Assembly (NCBI RefSeq): GCF_000237325.1
Contig: NC_017543.1
Span: forward strand, 62,001 to 126,000
Reading direction: 5' to 3'
DNA from: Paenibacillus polymyxa M1
GTDB lineage: Bacteria; Bacillota; Bacilli; Paenibacillales; Paenibacillaceae
DNA: 64,000 nucleotides
In this document: piece after piece, positions 28,890-37,190 of the stretch
Numbering within the stretch: the first letter of the stretch is position 1
How the letters are laid out: every line of letters begins with the position of its first letter
The notes under the pieces: generated by a model
The model's input: the letters and a program-made list of their open reading frames with translations, nothing else
Databases searched by the model: none
Told to the model about the DNA's origin: nothing
Translations under genes and position numbers: made by a program

Positions 28890-29669
28890 CTACTCAACGA
28901 ATTCACAACCGGAATTATCGCAACTAGGTACGAAAGTCATCAAATATGATTTGTAGTCTTCAACGCCGGAAAGGAGTGAGTCATAAATTCTCTTTGCCTC
29001 TTCACTTCCATATACGCTTAAAATATCCCTTAGACCTTGCCAATGATCCATTTCACCGAAGCTTCTCATTGGCACATATAGATGAAGCATGCGATGATTT
29101 GTCCCCTCTTCGACATAGGTTACCCACTTTAAGCCTTGACTGTGCTGATTATGGGCTTGAACTGCTTTGGATACCATTTCTTGATATTCTTCCGTGTCAG
29201 TTAGCTCGTTGAGCTGGACGATGGCGTAATAAATATACTCCAACGGCGTTTCTTCCTTTTCTTTTGAAGGGTTACTGGCCGTAGGATAGTATTTTAGCAA
29301 CTTGCTTTCACTTGAAATCAGCGTAGAAGCAAACGCTTCTAAGCATTCTTTGCCTTCCTTTTCCCCGTATATTTCATACATAATTTCCTTATCAGAGGGC
29401 GCTTTTTCACGTCCATCAGCGTCATTTAATGGATACATTAGCCATACTACTCCTTCACCAATCCAACTTCCATAACAGGAATAGGTGCTCCCATTTTCGT
29501 GTTCTTTGTGAGCATTTGCAATTTTCAACAAACAATCATGGAACAGCATACCTGGTCCTACTTCATGATTTAAATCAATTTGGTACATATAAGGCGAAGG
29601 CTCTGTTCCATTAGGAGAGGTATACGGAAACCCCCATTTTAATTCTAAACTCGGAATAACTTGTGCCAT
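28890..29669 (-). CDS. Two-repeat protein of unknown function upstream of the biosynthetic operon
   Basis: A 259-residue soluble protein starting MAQVIP; ATG 29669 follows AGAGGAG with good spacing, better than the upstream in-frame ATG at 29687. Its two halves resemble each other: an N-terminal AHKEH ... YPLNDADG ... YGEKEGKECLEAF series and a C-terminal AHNQHSQG ... VPMRSFGEMD ... YGSEEAKRIYDSL series. The 28495-28839 protein matches the second half, giving three copies of one module in two adjacent genes. No catalytic motif is recognised beyond the conserved AHxxH and acidic positions. The 50-base gap to the next gene and shared strand suggest one transcript, possibly leading into the NRPS/PKS genes. 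A pathway role (binding, tailoring or self-protection) is conceivable but not shown. Confidence 0.8.
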   Translation of the reverse strand: MAQVIPSLELKWGFPYTSPNGTEPSPYMYQIDLNHEVGPGMLFHDCLLKIANAHKEHENGSTYSCYGSWIGEGVVWLMYPLNDADGREKAPSDKEIMYEIYGEKEGKECLEAFASTLISSESKLLKYYPTASNPSKEKEETPLEYIYYAIVQLNELTDTEEYQEMVSKAVQAHNQHSQGLKWVTYVEEGTNHRMLHLYVPMRSFGEMDHWQGLRDILSVYGSEEAKRIYDSLLSGVEDYKSYLMTFVPSCDNSGCEFVE

Positions 29670-30050
29670 GTTAATAACTCCTCTCATTTAAAAAGTGGTG
29701 TTGCGGTTTTGGTAAATCAGATATGTAAAATCAAGATGTGCGGAAGGAATTGGATCGTAGTTAGAAGGCGATAACTCGTCAAACTATCACTGAGAAATTT
29801 AAGAATAAAATTTTCATCATAAATGTTCTATTTATAATTTATAACTCGATATGCAATAATGGTTATTTTTATAACAAAAGTAAATATTGACTTAATTAAA
29901 AGATTATTTGGTATTAATTTCTAAAGATTATTCTACCATTTGTCTTCAACGGCTTTTGACAGAATTATGATACCCAAGCTAAAAGTTTTCTTTATCGTTT
30001 ATTCAAGTAGATTTTGTTCTAATTTACGTCTTTATTTTAAACTCTCAACT
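29670..30050. other. Non-coding stretch upstream of the small paralog pair
   Basis: AT-rich and without a credible gene. By position it should hold the promoter of the 29669 gene and perhaps of the whole biosynthetic operon, but I could not fix -35 and -10 boxes with confidence. Confidence 0.4.
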
Positions 30051-30082
30051 AAAAAATGCGAATCAACCTTTCGGTTGATTCG
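30051..30082 (-). terminator. Intrinsic terminator (minus strand)
   Basis: Perfect 10-base-pair stem cgaatcaacc/ggttgattcg (30059-30068 and 30073-30082) with a four-base loop. Read on the minus strand it ends in CATTTTTTAG. It would stop minus-strand transcription coming from the lipoprotein side before the biosynthetic operon. Confidence 0.75.
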
Positions 30083-30338
30083 TGGGGTTGATTTTACCTA
30101 AAATGATTACAAGCTCTACCTACATATGAGAAACTACAAACATATTTATTAGCCTATTGAAAGTCTGACTTATTCGGTCAGTATAAGATTCGATTCCACC
30201 GATTTTTTTCACATAAAAGGGGTACACCCAAAGGCTTAAGGATAACCTAAGACATCAACAATTTCCTTCGCTCTTTTTATATAATTTTCAACAATAAATG
30301 TTAGTATATGGAATGTAGATTACAGATTAAGAAGGAAT

Positions 30339-30522
30339 TTGAGCGAATACTCTGAAATTTATAAAGGAAAAAGCCATAGAGATTAAAGAAGCAGAGTTTC
30401 GAGTAAAAAGTGAACGGCACGAAAAATTATCTGAATTGAAGAATGAACTGTCGGAAAAACATTCAAATAGGATTGCTGAGTTAATAGAAAAGTTCCAAGC
30501 TAGTAAAGACGAAAAAATGTGA
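30339..30522 (+). pseudogene. Short charged coiled-coil ORF, probably frameshifted at its start
   Basis: From 30352 to the TGA at 30520-30522 the plus strand encodes about 56 residues of strongly helical, charged sequence (KFIKEKAIEIKEAEF, ELKNELSEKH) with coding-like codon use but no usable start in frame. A TTG at 30339 preceded by AGAAGGA opens a different frame (LSEYSEIYKG) that closes after 15 codons. A single indel near the A-rich stretch around 30365 would join the two, so a frameshifted small gene is the simplest reading. The terminator at 30590-30628 follows on the same strand. Confidence 0.35.
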
Positions 30523-30589
30523 TTAGCCCCATCATTTAGTATCATAACCATGAGCATTTTATATTAGAATACCGATGGCCATTAAAATG

Positions 30590-30628
30590 AAAGCCGGTGA
30601 ACTACTCTATAGTAGGATCACCGGCTTT
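30590..30628 (+). terminator. Intrinsic terminator; same hairpin family as 41854-41892
   Basis: Stem AAAGCCGGTGA/TCACCGGCTTT with an inner CTACT/AGTAG stem, followed by TTA on the plus strand. It closes the small coiled-coil ORF and may also act on the opposite strand. Confidence 0.65.
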
Positions 30629-30792
30629 TATACTTATTATGTCTCTAATTAGTCTGTATCCTTATTTTGCTCTTCTACAGAGCCACAGTTGATCTAATCA
30701 CTCCTGTACATCATATTTAAACCACACTCTTCAAGGCACCTTTCTCGTAACAATGCAGCAAGTTTTTTTCACCAAAACTGCTTATTTAACAG

Positions 30793-31800
30793 TTAATTTA
30801 TATCAATTAGGGCTTCATAAATAGAATCTTTTCCTCTATACTTGTAAGTCCCTATCATTCTTAATTCTTTCCCATCCAAAAAATACTTATCACCTATATG
30901 TGGATGAGGTATACCTTCTATAGTTGAATAGTCGACGAAGCGAAGTTCATCGTCTAGGTATCCAATTCTTACTATATCATCTGAATGTTCAACATAAAGC
31001 CATTGGCCACTCTTTGATCTCCCAACAAAATCTCCAAGTAATAATGGATATTTTTTAGGTTGGCCCAGATCGTCAAATTGTGGTTCACCGGTTTTAAGAT
31101 TAAGTATATAAATATTTGAATCAGCTGTTGCTACAATATCTCCAGAATTCAGGTCTATATATTGATAATCAAAACGCTCTGACGAACCAAACTTAAATTT
31201 GATATTAATATCTATAGAATGTTGATAATCGCTACATAAAATGAGCTTTACAGAGTCTCCTTTGTCGAATTTTAAAGCGTACCCCTTGGATGTCAAAATA
31301 ATTTTATCCAGTTTCCACGATTTGTCTATTCCATTATCAACAAAAGAGTGTACTTGAATTTTATTATTGCTGTCTAGGTACTTTACTGAATATGATTCCT
31401 TATCAGCAAAGATAAAGCCACCAGGAACCCCCTCAGCATAAGCATATTGTTCTAATTGACCTAATGCTAAATCTTTTGATACCCAGTTTCCATCTTTTCC
31501 CACTGACATATATATTTTTGGAGTATCGAAATAATTACTTGGATTCGTTTGAGAAGAGACTGTTAATCTGTCATCCTGTTCAAAGGCATACCTACTCGTG
31601 GATTCATCATTTATATTCGTGTACTGCTGATTACCATATTGTAAATTTACTTTTTTTAGAACAAATTGTTCTTTTGTAACTTCACTTGTTGATGTTGAAT
31701 CATAATCTATTTGTTTATAAGATTCAGATGGATCTTGATTGCTGCAAGCAGTAGCACCAAATATTATTAGCAAAATTAGTAAAACAAGAATCTTTTTCAT
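30793..31800 (-). CDS. Secreted lipoprotein of unknown function
   Basis: A 335-residue protein with an N-terminal Lys pair, a hydrophobic stretch and a lipobox-like ATAC-S at residues 16-20, so it is expected to be lipid-anchored outside the membrane. The body is rich in beta-strand signatures with repeated W, Y and G positions (for example GRSKSGQWLYVEH, YLDDELRFVDYS), suggesting a propeller-like or other all-beta fold. No catalytic motif was recognised. AAAAGGGG lies upstream of the ATG. It stands alone on the minus strand, with a long gene-poor region upstream and a terminator about 700 bases downstream. Confidence 0.8.
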   Translation of the reverse strand: MKKILVLLILLIIFGATACSNQDPSESYKQIDYDSTSTSEVTKEQFVLKKVNLQYGNQQYTNINDESTSRYAFEQDDRLTVSSQTNPSNYFDTPKIYMSVGKDGNWVSKDLALGQLEQYAYAEGVPGGFIFADKESYSVKYLDSNNKIQVHSFVDNGIDKSWKLDKIILTSKGYALKFDKGDSVKLILCSDYQHSIDINIKFKFGSSERFDYQYIDLNSGDIVATADSNIYILNLKTGEPQFDDLGQPKKYPLLLGDFVGRSKSGQWLYVEHSDDIVRIGYLDDELRFVDYSTIEGIPHPHIGDKYFLDGKELRMIGTYKYRGKDSIYEALIDIN

Positions 31801-32620
31801 AAATTTAATTTAACCCCTTTTTCATTTCACATATGACTTGATCCTGGCTAATCCTCTCCATAAAAAACAAAAAGTTCATCATCTCATTTTCAATTACCAC
31901 TTGGCACCGCATCCGTAAAAAGAATTGGAGTTGAAATTGAAATTCAATGTCTCAGATAGTAAATTAACACGCTGATTATAGAGAAACGATAAACATCAAA
32001 ATAGCTAATTTTTTGTCCGTCTCTATAATAATCGGGTCCCCCCCTCTTCACCTATATATGTCCAGATACAAAGTCGATATATTCGTTATTAGGGATCGTC
32101 TAAAACTCGTTTTCTCTCCTATTTATATCGTTTCTTCAACTGTTCGATAAATTTAGTACCAAATCCATGTAAAAATCAATATCACGCAATTTCAAAAAAC
32201 GATAAACTTCCCGCTTTCACTTAGGATGTAAATTATGCCAATAATATAATACGACAAATTAGATCAAATTTCCTCCTTTTTATATTGTAAAGTAGGAAAT
32301 TAGTCACTTGTCTTTCAAAGAGCGCTCCATTGTTAGAGATGGGGAACATCCAACCAAGGATACTCTCTACCTCTTAGTCAGACGCGAACGAGTATGTTTA
32401 CGTAAAAATGCTAGCTTCAGCGTTCTTTAAATCATAGTTCGCATGGCTGACTTCATTAAATGTACATAATAAATAGCTTCCTGTATAACGGCTGAAAGCG
32501 TGAGCGCCCTCTTCTTATCGATTTCTCAACTTCTCAAGTAATCTTGAAGCTGGCTGGAGCGCTTGGCATCTGCTGCCCCTGTTACCATGCGGAAGTCAAA
32601 AACGAAAATGCGCGTTCAAT
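31801..32620. other. Gene-poor region with a possible gene remnant
   Basis: About 820 AT-rich bases without an intact gene. On the minus strand around 32119-32250 two frames resemble the tail of a decayed protein (GFGTKFIEQLKKRYK then a stop; LKLRDIDFY in another frame). I could not assign a family. The 5' end should contain the lipoprotein promoter. Confidence 0.35.
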
Positions 32621-32646
32621 AAAAAGAACCGGCTGCAGCTGGTTCT
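32621..32646 (-). terminator. Intrinsic terminator (minus strand)
   Basis: Near-perfect palindrome agaaccggctgcagctggttct (split arms agaacc 32625-32630 and ggttct 32641-32646 with GC pairs inside). On the minus strand it is followed by TTTTTATT. It lies just downstream, in that direction, of the GC-rich structured stretch and could end a transcript of that region. Confidence 0.6.
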
Positions 32647-32699
32647 CTCCTTCTAACTTGACCTACTTTCAAAACGATTTTAATCGATAAGCGCGATGA

Positions 32700-32980
32700 T
32701 GGAGCGCAGCGGAATCATGGTGCTGCCCTGTGCATGCATACATGATGATTAGCGCAGCGCCAGCGTAGCGGTTCATGATGTATGCTTGCCATCTTTGATT
32801 CAACCCACAGCTCTTACGCTCCGTGGGCTCCGTGAAAGGAACGACAGGAACGTAGAGCGCCTTGGCCGGGCGCTTTCTCCTGGCGTAGGCGCTCTAGTTA
32901 TCGGCGTGAGTAGCGGCCCAGCGGTACGTACTGGCTCTTAGGTGACCGCTCTTGCTGCCTTAGAGCCAGTAGCATGAGCC
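32700..32980 (-). ncRNA. Candidate structured RNA or origin-like element, GC-rich with several hairpins
   Basis: This stretch stands out from AT-rich surroundings and carries at least three long inverted repeats: 32736-32748 with 32773-32785 (12 of 13 pairs), TAGAGCGCC 32853-32861 with its complement at 32888-32896, and TACTGGCTCTTAGG 32929-32942 with 32958-32971 (13 of 14 pairs). The only open frame (32898-33083, minus) has no ribosome site and no recognisable product. With the minus-strand terminator at 32621-32646 the layout would suit a roughly 350-450 base RNA. Alternatives are a plasmid single-strand origin, a transfer origin or the remnant of a mobile element. The strand is inferred only from the terminator. 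Confidence 0.35.
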
Positions 32981-33342
32981 AGCCTCCCCGCTCTTCCTTT
33001 CGCTCGCTCCCATACTTACCGATCAGCCATTCTAATTTAATGGTTTTAACCAATATATTCCTACTTAAGCACGTTGAAGACACGCCCTAATTAGAACCGT
33101 TTCTTTAAGTAAGCTTTTTGAATCATCTGTAACATATTTTTAATTCTAATTTTCGGCTTCCACTTCTTCATACTTCTCTATCTTCTCAACCTTTACGCCT
33201 AGATGATTTAAATTCCTATTTTCTTCGTCAATTATCAGTAATTAAAGCTGTCATGAGCGACTTTATTGTGCTAATTATAGTGATATTGTTCGGGATCTCT
33301 TGGATTATTTAAGCTCGAATTTCATAGTGAGCTGACAAATGA

Positions 33343-33385
33343 AAAGAAAGCTTCAGACCGGATGAATCAGCCTGAAGCTTTCTTT
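33343..33385. terminator. Strong bidirectional intrinsic terminator
   Basis: Arms AAAGAAAGCTTCAG (33343-33356) and CTGAAGCTTTCTTT (33372-33385) pair perfectly. It ends the sigma/anti-sigma operon on the minus strand. Confidence 0.8.
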
Positions 33386-33415
33386 GTTTCGTTTATTGCG
33401 TTTTAATTAACTATA

Positions 33416-33544
33416 TCAAGCACCATACTTTTTAGCTGTAACGAAGTTTACTGCGTGGCTAGCAGGATGAGCAACCCAAAATACATCAATTGCATTTCGA
33501 ATGCGTAATATAAGAATATCTAAAAAGTAAAATACATGCGTCAT
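33416..33544 (-). CDS. 42-residue ORF at the end of the sigma/anti-sigma operon
   Basis: This ORF lies 22 bases downstream of the anti-sigma gene and before the operon terminator, so it is transcribed with them. It encodes a basic and aromatic peptide (segments HVFYFLDILIL and VFWVAHPASHAVNFV) ending in KKYGA. The N-terminal half could span a membrane. The ribosome site is weak (GGGAGAC is distant), so translation is uncertain. I do not recognise the family. It could be a small regulatory or envelope peptide, or a fortuitous frame. Confidence 0.4.
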   Translation of the reverse strand: MTHVFYFLDILILRIRNAIDVFWVAHPASHAVNFVTAKKYGA

Positions 33545-33566
33545 TTCTGGCGCCTGTATTGTCTCC

Positions 33567-34634
33567 CTACCAAGGCGTTTCCGTTTTGTGTTCAATCACT
33601 TTCAATACTTTGGGTTCAACAATCCGTTTCAATAGTTCCAGCGTATGATCGTCAACAGTAGCTCCACCATGCGGATTGGTTTGGATTTGTTTTTTTGCCT
33701 GCGTATTTGCGATTATGTCGACGACTTGTTGTTTGGAAATCTTTTTAGATGCAGCGATCTCGACGACCGATGCCCCCTTTGCCAATTCTTGTTTCAAGTC
33801 TTCTGGACTCATGCGAAGTAAAGAAAAGAGCTTTTCATCGTTTAAAAAGACATCCGCAGTATAGTCAGGCTTGCCGTTTGTCGTGAAAAAGCCTTCCACG
33901 GATGGAGCCGGGCCGCCTCCGATCAGAGAAACGCTGATCGTATTCCCTTGTACAAGTACCTTATAAAACGGCGTTTTTGATCCCTTTTCGGTGTAGTTCA
34001 ATATAAGCGTTTTTTGGTCCGGATTCTGCATCGTCTCCATGTTACATTCGTACTTACTGGAGCTACCGTACAGTTTGTTAATGAGATCATCTACTTTCGA
34101 TTTGATTTCTTGATCGGTTAAGGAGATGACCGGTTTCTCCTGAGGCTCCCAATTTTCTTGGTTCACCTGTTCGATTTCACCCGTGGCGTTCAAATCAAGT
34201 CGGATCTTTTTGCCGTGAGCTCCCTTTTCCTGCAGCACGATGCTTGTTTGAATGGCTTTCCCCTGACTTGCATTCGTGGGGTCTCCTCCAAGCCGGCTGG
34301 CATCGATGATTTCAAACGACTTGGTTTCCGGATAAGAGCGATACAACTTTTCAAGTGCTGCTTCGCCAACCGCATCCATCTTGACTTGTTTGGCTGTCAT
34401 CGGTGTTCTCGTAATCATTTCAATCATGGGAGGGGCCGCGAATGCCGCGGTTGGAATCATAATTACTGCAGCAACGATGCTGCCAATCAATCGTTTTTTC
34501 ATCGTTTTTTTGCTCCTTTGCTGTTGTACGTATTGAGAATAAGATTGTTCGATTCGTTTGGAAACAGCCGGGGGACATTCCATGGCCTCTGCCTCTTGGT
34601 GCAGGTACTCGCTGATTTGTCTTTCAATAGGCAT
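33567..34634 (-). CDS. Membrane-anchored anti-sigma factor
   Basis: A 355-residue protein with a cytoplasmic N-terminus of about 55 residues, one membrane helix (LIGSIVAAVIMIPTAAFA) and a large outer domain. Such proteins bind the cognate ECF sigma factor and release it on an envelope signal. The start ATG 34634 overlaps the last 11 bases of the sigma gene and follows AAAGGATGG; the frame also stays open 38 codons further upstream, but that stretch lies inside the sigma gene. The outer part has alternating strand-helix character and no recognised enzyme motif. The assignment rests on topology and on translational coupling to the sigma gene. Confidence 0.8.
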   Translation of the reverse strand: MPIERQISEYLHQEAEAMECPPAVSKRIEQSYSQYVQQQRSKKTMKKRLIGSIVAAVIMIPTAAFAAPPMIEMITRTPMTAKQVKMDAVGEAALEKLYRSYPETKSFEIIDASRLGGDPTNASQGKAIQTSIVLQEKGAHGKKIRLDLNATGEIEQVNQENWEPQEKPVISLTDQEIKSKVDDLINKLYGSSSKYECNMETMQNPDQKTLILNYTEKGSKTPFYKVLVQGNTISVSLIGGGPAPSVEGFFTTNGKPDYTADVFLNDEKLFSLLRMSPEDLKQELAKGASVVEIAASKKISKQQVVDIIANTQAKKQIQTNPHGGATVDDHTLELLKRIVEPKVLKVIEHKTETPW

Positions 34635-35199
34635 TGTTTTTATCCATCCTTTCCAACGGGAGATTTCCCAATTGTTTTCGAAGCGACTGCAGACCAGCAT
34701 GATATCTGGACTTGACTGTACCCAGCGGAATATCGAGTAATGTCGCAATCTCCTCCAGCGTATAATCGTGATAAAAGCGGAGGATGATCACCGTTCGCTG
34801 TCTATCGGTCAGCTTGTGCATGGCCCTCGATATCTCGGGGTCTGTCCCATCCGTCCTCAACGTGGGCTGATCCCAGTGATGCTCTTCCCGAGAAAAGACA
34901 CGGATGCGTTCGAAAATTCGGAATCTCCTCCAGCTTTTCACCCGGAATCTTTGCACTTGTCGGATGACCAAGCCGTGCAACCAGAAGTGGAAAGGACGAC
35001 TCGGATCGTAGTTGGGAAGCGAGGTCCACATTTGCATGTAGATCTCATTCATAATATCTTCGCGATCCTGCGGATGATCCATCAGAAAAGAGACGGTCCG
35101 GTAAACATCCTTGTAAGTGGCATCATACAACGTATGAAACGCCTTCTGATCTCCTTCGATCATTTTTGTGAGCACGTGGTACATAGATTCACTTTGCAT
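34624..35199 (-). CDS. ECF-family RNA polymerase sigma factor
   Basis: A 191-residue sigma-70 family member of the extracytoplasmic function group. The sigma-2 region is at about 25-95 (DREDIMNEIYMQMW, FHFWLHGLVIRQVQRF) and the sigma-4 helix-turn-helix at about 130-185 (LTDRQRTVIILRF, LEEIATLLDIPLGTVKSR). The ATG follows AGGAGGG by nine bases. The gene overlaps the anti-sigma gene in the usual coupled arrangement. The target regulon cannot be read here; autoregulation from the 35200-35370 gap would be typical. No sigma-3 region is present, in keeping with the ECF type. Confidence 0.93.
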   Translation of the reverse strand: MQSESMYHVLTKMIEGDQKAFHTLYDATYKDVYRTVSFLMDHPQDREDIMNEIYMQMWTSLPNYDPSRPFHFWLHGLVIRQVQRFRVKSWRRFRIFERIRVFSREEHHWDQPTLRTDGTDPEISRAMHKLTDRQRTVIILRFYHDYTLEEIATLLDIPLGTVKSRYHAGLQSLRKQLGNLPLERMDKNNAY

Positions 35200-35367
35200 T
35201 CAGAGGGCCCTCCTGAGCAAGCAGCTACACCCTATATTGTCGCTCGATGGAAAAAAGGTTCGGTTTTTTATATTTTCGGTTGGGAGTCTATGGATTTAGG
35301 ATGGATAAGAAGAACTGATGACCTAGGAAGAATCTTTATACCCGATAGATATCACAATTTTTTTTCA

Positions 35368-35625
35368 TTACTTGGCCGTAATACGATCCTCCAGTTGATG
35401 TTGCTCCAGAACTTTGATTCTGCGCCTTCTCATTTCCTGGCGTACACGGTACTGTTCCTTTGATACACGATCCTGCATCGTCCTCATGTGTAGCTCGAAC
35501 AGAGGGCCAAGCTTAAAATTTGATTCCTTTATCTTCTTGATATTCAGCTCCAGTATCGTCAACAAAAAGGGCAGCTCCACGTACTCAATAACAAGTTGCA
35601 ATTCTTTCACATTGTCTGCCTGCAC
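35368..35625 (-). CDS. Small hypothetical protein, helical and basic
   Basis: An 85-residue protein starting at GTG 35625 just after GAGGTGAGAA. It is mostly helical with an Arg-rich stretch (MRRRRIKVLEQHQLEDRI) near the C-terminus, which suggests nucleic-acid or membrane-surface contact. It lies about 170 bases upstream of the sigma gene on the same strand. No family was recognised. Confidence 0.6.
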   Translation of the reverse strand: MQADNVKELQLVIEYVELPFLLTILELNIKKIKESNFKLGPLFELHMRTMQDRVSKEQYRVRQEMRRRRIKVLEQHQLEDRITAK

Positions 35626-35790
35626 TTCTCACCTCAACGCGACCCCATATTTTCATTTCATATTCCTTCTCTTTTGATTAAAAATTATTTCCGAACCATT
35701 ACATGTTATGAAATACATCGTATCCCTTATCAGTAGGTTGGTATAGTTGTGTCTAAGAAGCTATATTCAAGAATTATTACTGCATTATTC

Positions 35791-35823
35791 TTGCATTCTT
35801 TTTGCATTCTTCTTGCATTCTTT
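35791..35823. repeat. Three tandem copies of an 11-base unit
   Basis: TTGCATTCTTY repeats three times (35791-35801, 35802-35812, 35813-35823) with a degenerate fourth copy just before. The 11-base phase is about one DNA turn. It lies about 165 bases upstream of the small gene at 35625, so it could be a protein-binding array or simply slippage. Confidence 0.6.
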
Positions 35824-35894
35824 TTGAATTATTCCCATTGTTCCCAAATGTGTTACATGGTATATTGGACATAGGATTTCCGATAAAGAAAAAA

Positions 35895-35918
35895 ACCGTA
35901 ACCTAAAAATGGCTACGG
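35895..35918 (-). terminator. Intrinsic terminator (minus strand)
   Basis: Stem CCGTAaCC/GGcTACGG with a seven-base loop, followed on the minus strand by TTTTTTTC. It would end transcripts coming from the small-membrane-peptide and recombinase side. Confidence 0.65.
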
Positions 35919-36011
35919 CTGAGACTTTTAGATGATTTACGAAGCAATGTATATTCAAGTAATCCGGTTACTTTGGATGTACTTGTGATACAAAAACAAT
36001 ATAATTGGACG

Positions 36012-36055
36012 GTAAAAGGATTGCCAAACTTTGGTCGGTTGGGGCGTCCTTTTAC
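36012..36055 (-). terminator. Hairpin closing the small hydrophobic ORF
   Basis: Arms GTAAAAGGA (36012-36020) and TCCTTTTAC (36047-36055) enclose an inner CCAA/TTGG stem. It abuts the stop codon of the small hydrophobic ORF. The T content on the minus strand is modest. Confidence 0.45.
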
Positions 36056-36162
36056 TATTTTATAAGCATTATAAATGTTAATAACGCTAACAAAGAATTA
36101 ATGGCTGTAAAAACGACCATCAAGATATTGGTTACGATAGAAACGTTTTTTATGCTGTTCAC
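36055..36162 (-). CDS. Possible small hydrophobic peptide (holin-like or type I toxin-like)
   Basis: About 35 residues, nearly all one membrane helix (NILMVVFTAINSLLALL then TFIMLIK), too short for most gene callers. The start is unclear. GTG 36162 opens the frame but overlaps the only ribosome-like site GGGAGGTGA, which would instead fit an unusual ATA at 36153. The peptide is followed immediately by a stable hairpin. This layout resembles Bacillales type I toxins and holin-like toxin peptides, but no antisense RNA can be demonstrated from sequence alone. Confidence 0.35.
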   Translation of the reverse strand: MNSIKNVSIVTNILMVVFTAINSLLALLTFIMLIK

Positions 36163-36355
36163 CTCCCGGATTTCCGGAAGACTTGCACCGCACCGTTTTG
36201 CTCATCCTATAAGTCTCGTGATTAAGTATATCATGTTCCCATGTTTTAGGTATAGGTGACTATTTTCGAATAATAATAGGTTTTGGTAAACATCGGGTAT
36301 ATTTTTTCACGGTTTCTTAACGTTTCGGATTTCTAAAGAAACAGCTCAAATGTAT

Positions 36356-36439
36356 TCATACTTCCTCTATGATAGAACTCATCAGAAACCTTGCCACGTA
36401 AGGACTCAGCTCTTGTAAAGATTTTTCCGTATCTTCCAT
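36356..36439 (-). CDS. 27-residue ORF downstream of the recombinase
   Basis: Starts with ATG 36439 after AAAGG at suitable spacing, 35 bases downstream of the recombinase stop, and encodes an acidic helix (MEDTEKSLQELSPYVARF). It is probably co-transcribed with the recombinase. The function is unknown and the call is weak because of its length. Confidence 0.35.
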   Translation of the reverse strand: MEDTEKSLQELSPYVARFLMSSIIEEV

Positions 36440-36473
36440 CGTCTATACCTTTTTTTAACATTAGTCATTTGAA

Positions 36474-37086
36474 CTATTTAGCTACCGCAGCTTCGTATTC
36501 CTTTACACGGCGATAAAAGGTAGGTTTTGTTAATCCGGATTGCTGGATAGCCGCCGTTGCCGTTATCCTGCCAGCCTTCCATTCCTTATAAGCTTGAATA
36601 AACGTTTCATCAATTTTTTTCTTGGGCCTGCCGAATGTCACTCCAGCTGTTCGTGCAACTTCAATCCCTTCCGCCTGCCGCTGCATGTTCTTTTTCCGCT
36701 CCTGCTCAGCCACGTAAGCCAGCATGCTCAAAAATTGGTCCTCAAGTAGTTTCCCTAAGTCGCCCATCATTTTAAACTTCCTTGAATCGAACAAAGCTTC
36801 GTTGTCAAGACATACAATGTCTGCGTTTTTTTTCACGGGTGATATATTTCCACTCCGCGATAATCCCGTCGTAATCCCGGCCAAGCCGATCCAACGCATC
36901 CATATAAACAAGGTCGCCTTCACGAATCAGCAATCTAATAGCCTGATACTTAGGGCGCTCAAAATCCTTGCCACTCATCTTATCGACAAATATGTACCGT
37001 TCATCCACGCCCAGCTCTCGAAATTTTACGAGTTGCCGTTCTGGGTTTTGATCTTTTGAAGAAACTCGTCCATATGCCAGCTTCAA
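36474..37086 (-). pseudogene. Serine recombinase (resolvase/invertase family), frameshifted at an A8 run
   Basis: The N-terminal part (ATG 37086) has the catalytic motif YGRVSSKDQN, DKMSGKDFERPKYQ and the DRLGRD motif of small serine recombinases. The remaining catalytic-domain and helix-turn-helix part (FGRPKKKIDETF, AIQQSGLTKPTFYRRVKEYE) continues in another frame. The break is at eight consecutive A on the minus strand (around 36826-36833); seven would restore ITREKNADIV. It is either a pseudogene, a sequencing indel or a slippage-dependent gene. Such recombinases resolve or invert DNA at nearby res sites, and a res-like array lies directly upstream. Confidence 0.85.
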
Positions 37087-37106
37087 TTATCACACCTCCG
37101 AAATAC

Positions 37107-37170
37107 TGTATCAAAATATTAGTATTCTTTTTGATACGTTTCTAAAGTCATTTTAGTACATTTTGATACG
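37107..37170. promoter_or_regulatory. Candidate res site of the serine recombinase
   Basis: Imperfect palindrome GTATCAAAA ... TTTTTGATAC at about 37108-37137, followed by a third half-site ATTTTGATACG at about 37160-37170. Spacing and position directly upstream of the recombinase fit a resolvase binding subsite array and its promoter. Confidence 0.5.
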
Positions 37171-37190
37171 CTAAAAAGGGGGGATTTATA

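Noticed and set aside
30327-30557. 76-codon minus-strand frame
   Set aside because: The opposite strand has the better coding signal (charged helix) and the matching terminator.
32898-33083. 61-codon minus-strand frame in the GC-rich stretch
   Set aside because: No ribosome site, odd composition, and it covers long inverted repeats, so structure rather than coding is the better explanation.
34768-35463. 231-codon plus-strand frame opposite the sigma gene
   Set aside because: It is antisense to an obvious ECF sigma factor and has no protein-like motifs.
35791-35823. CRISPR array
   Set aside because: The repeats are 11 bases with no spacers; no CRISPR array or cas gene was found anywhere in the window.
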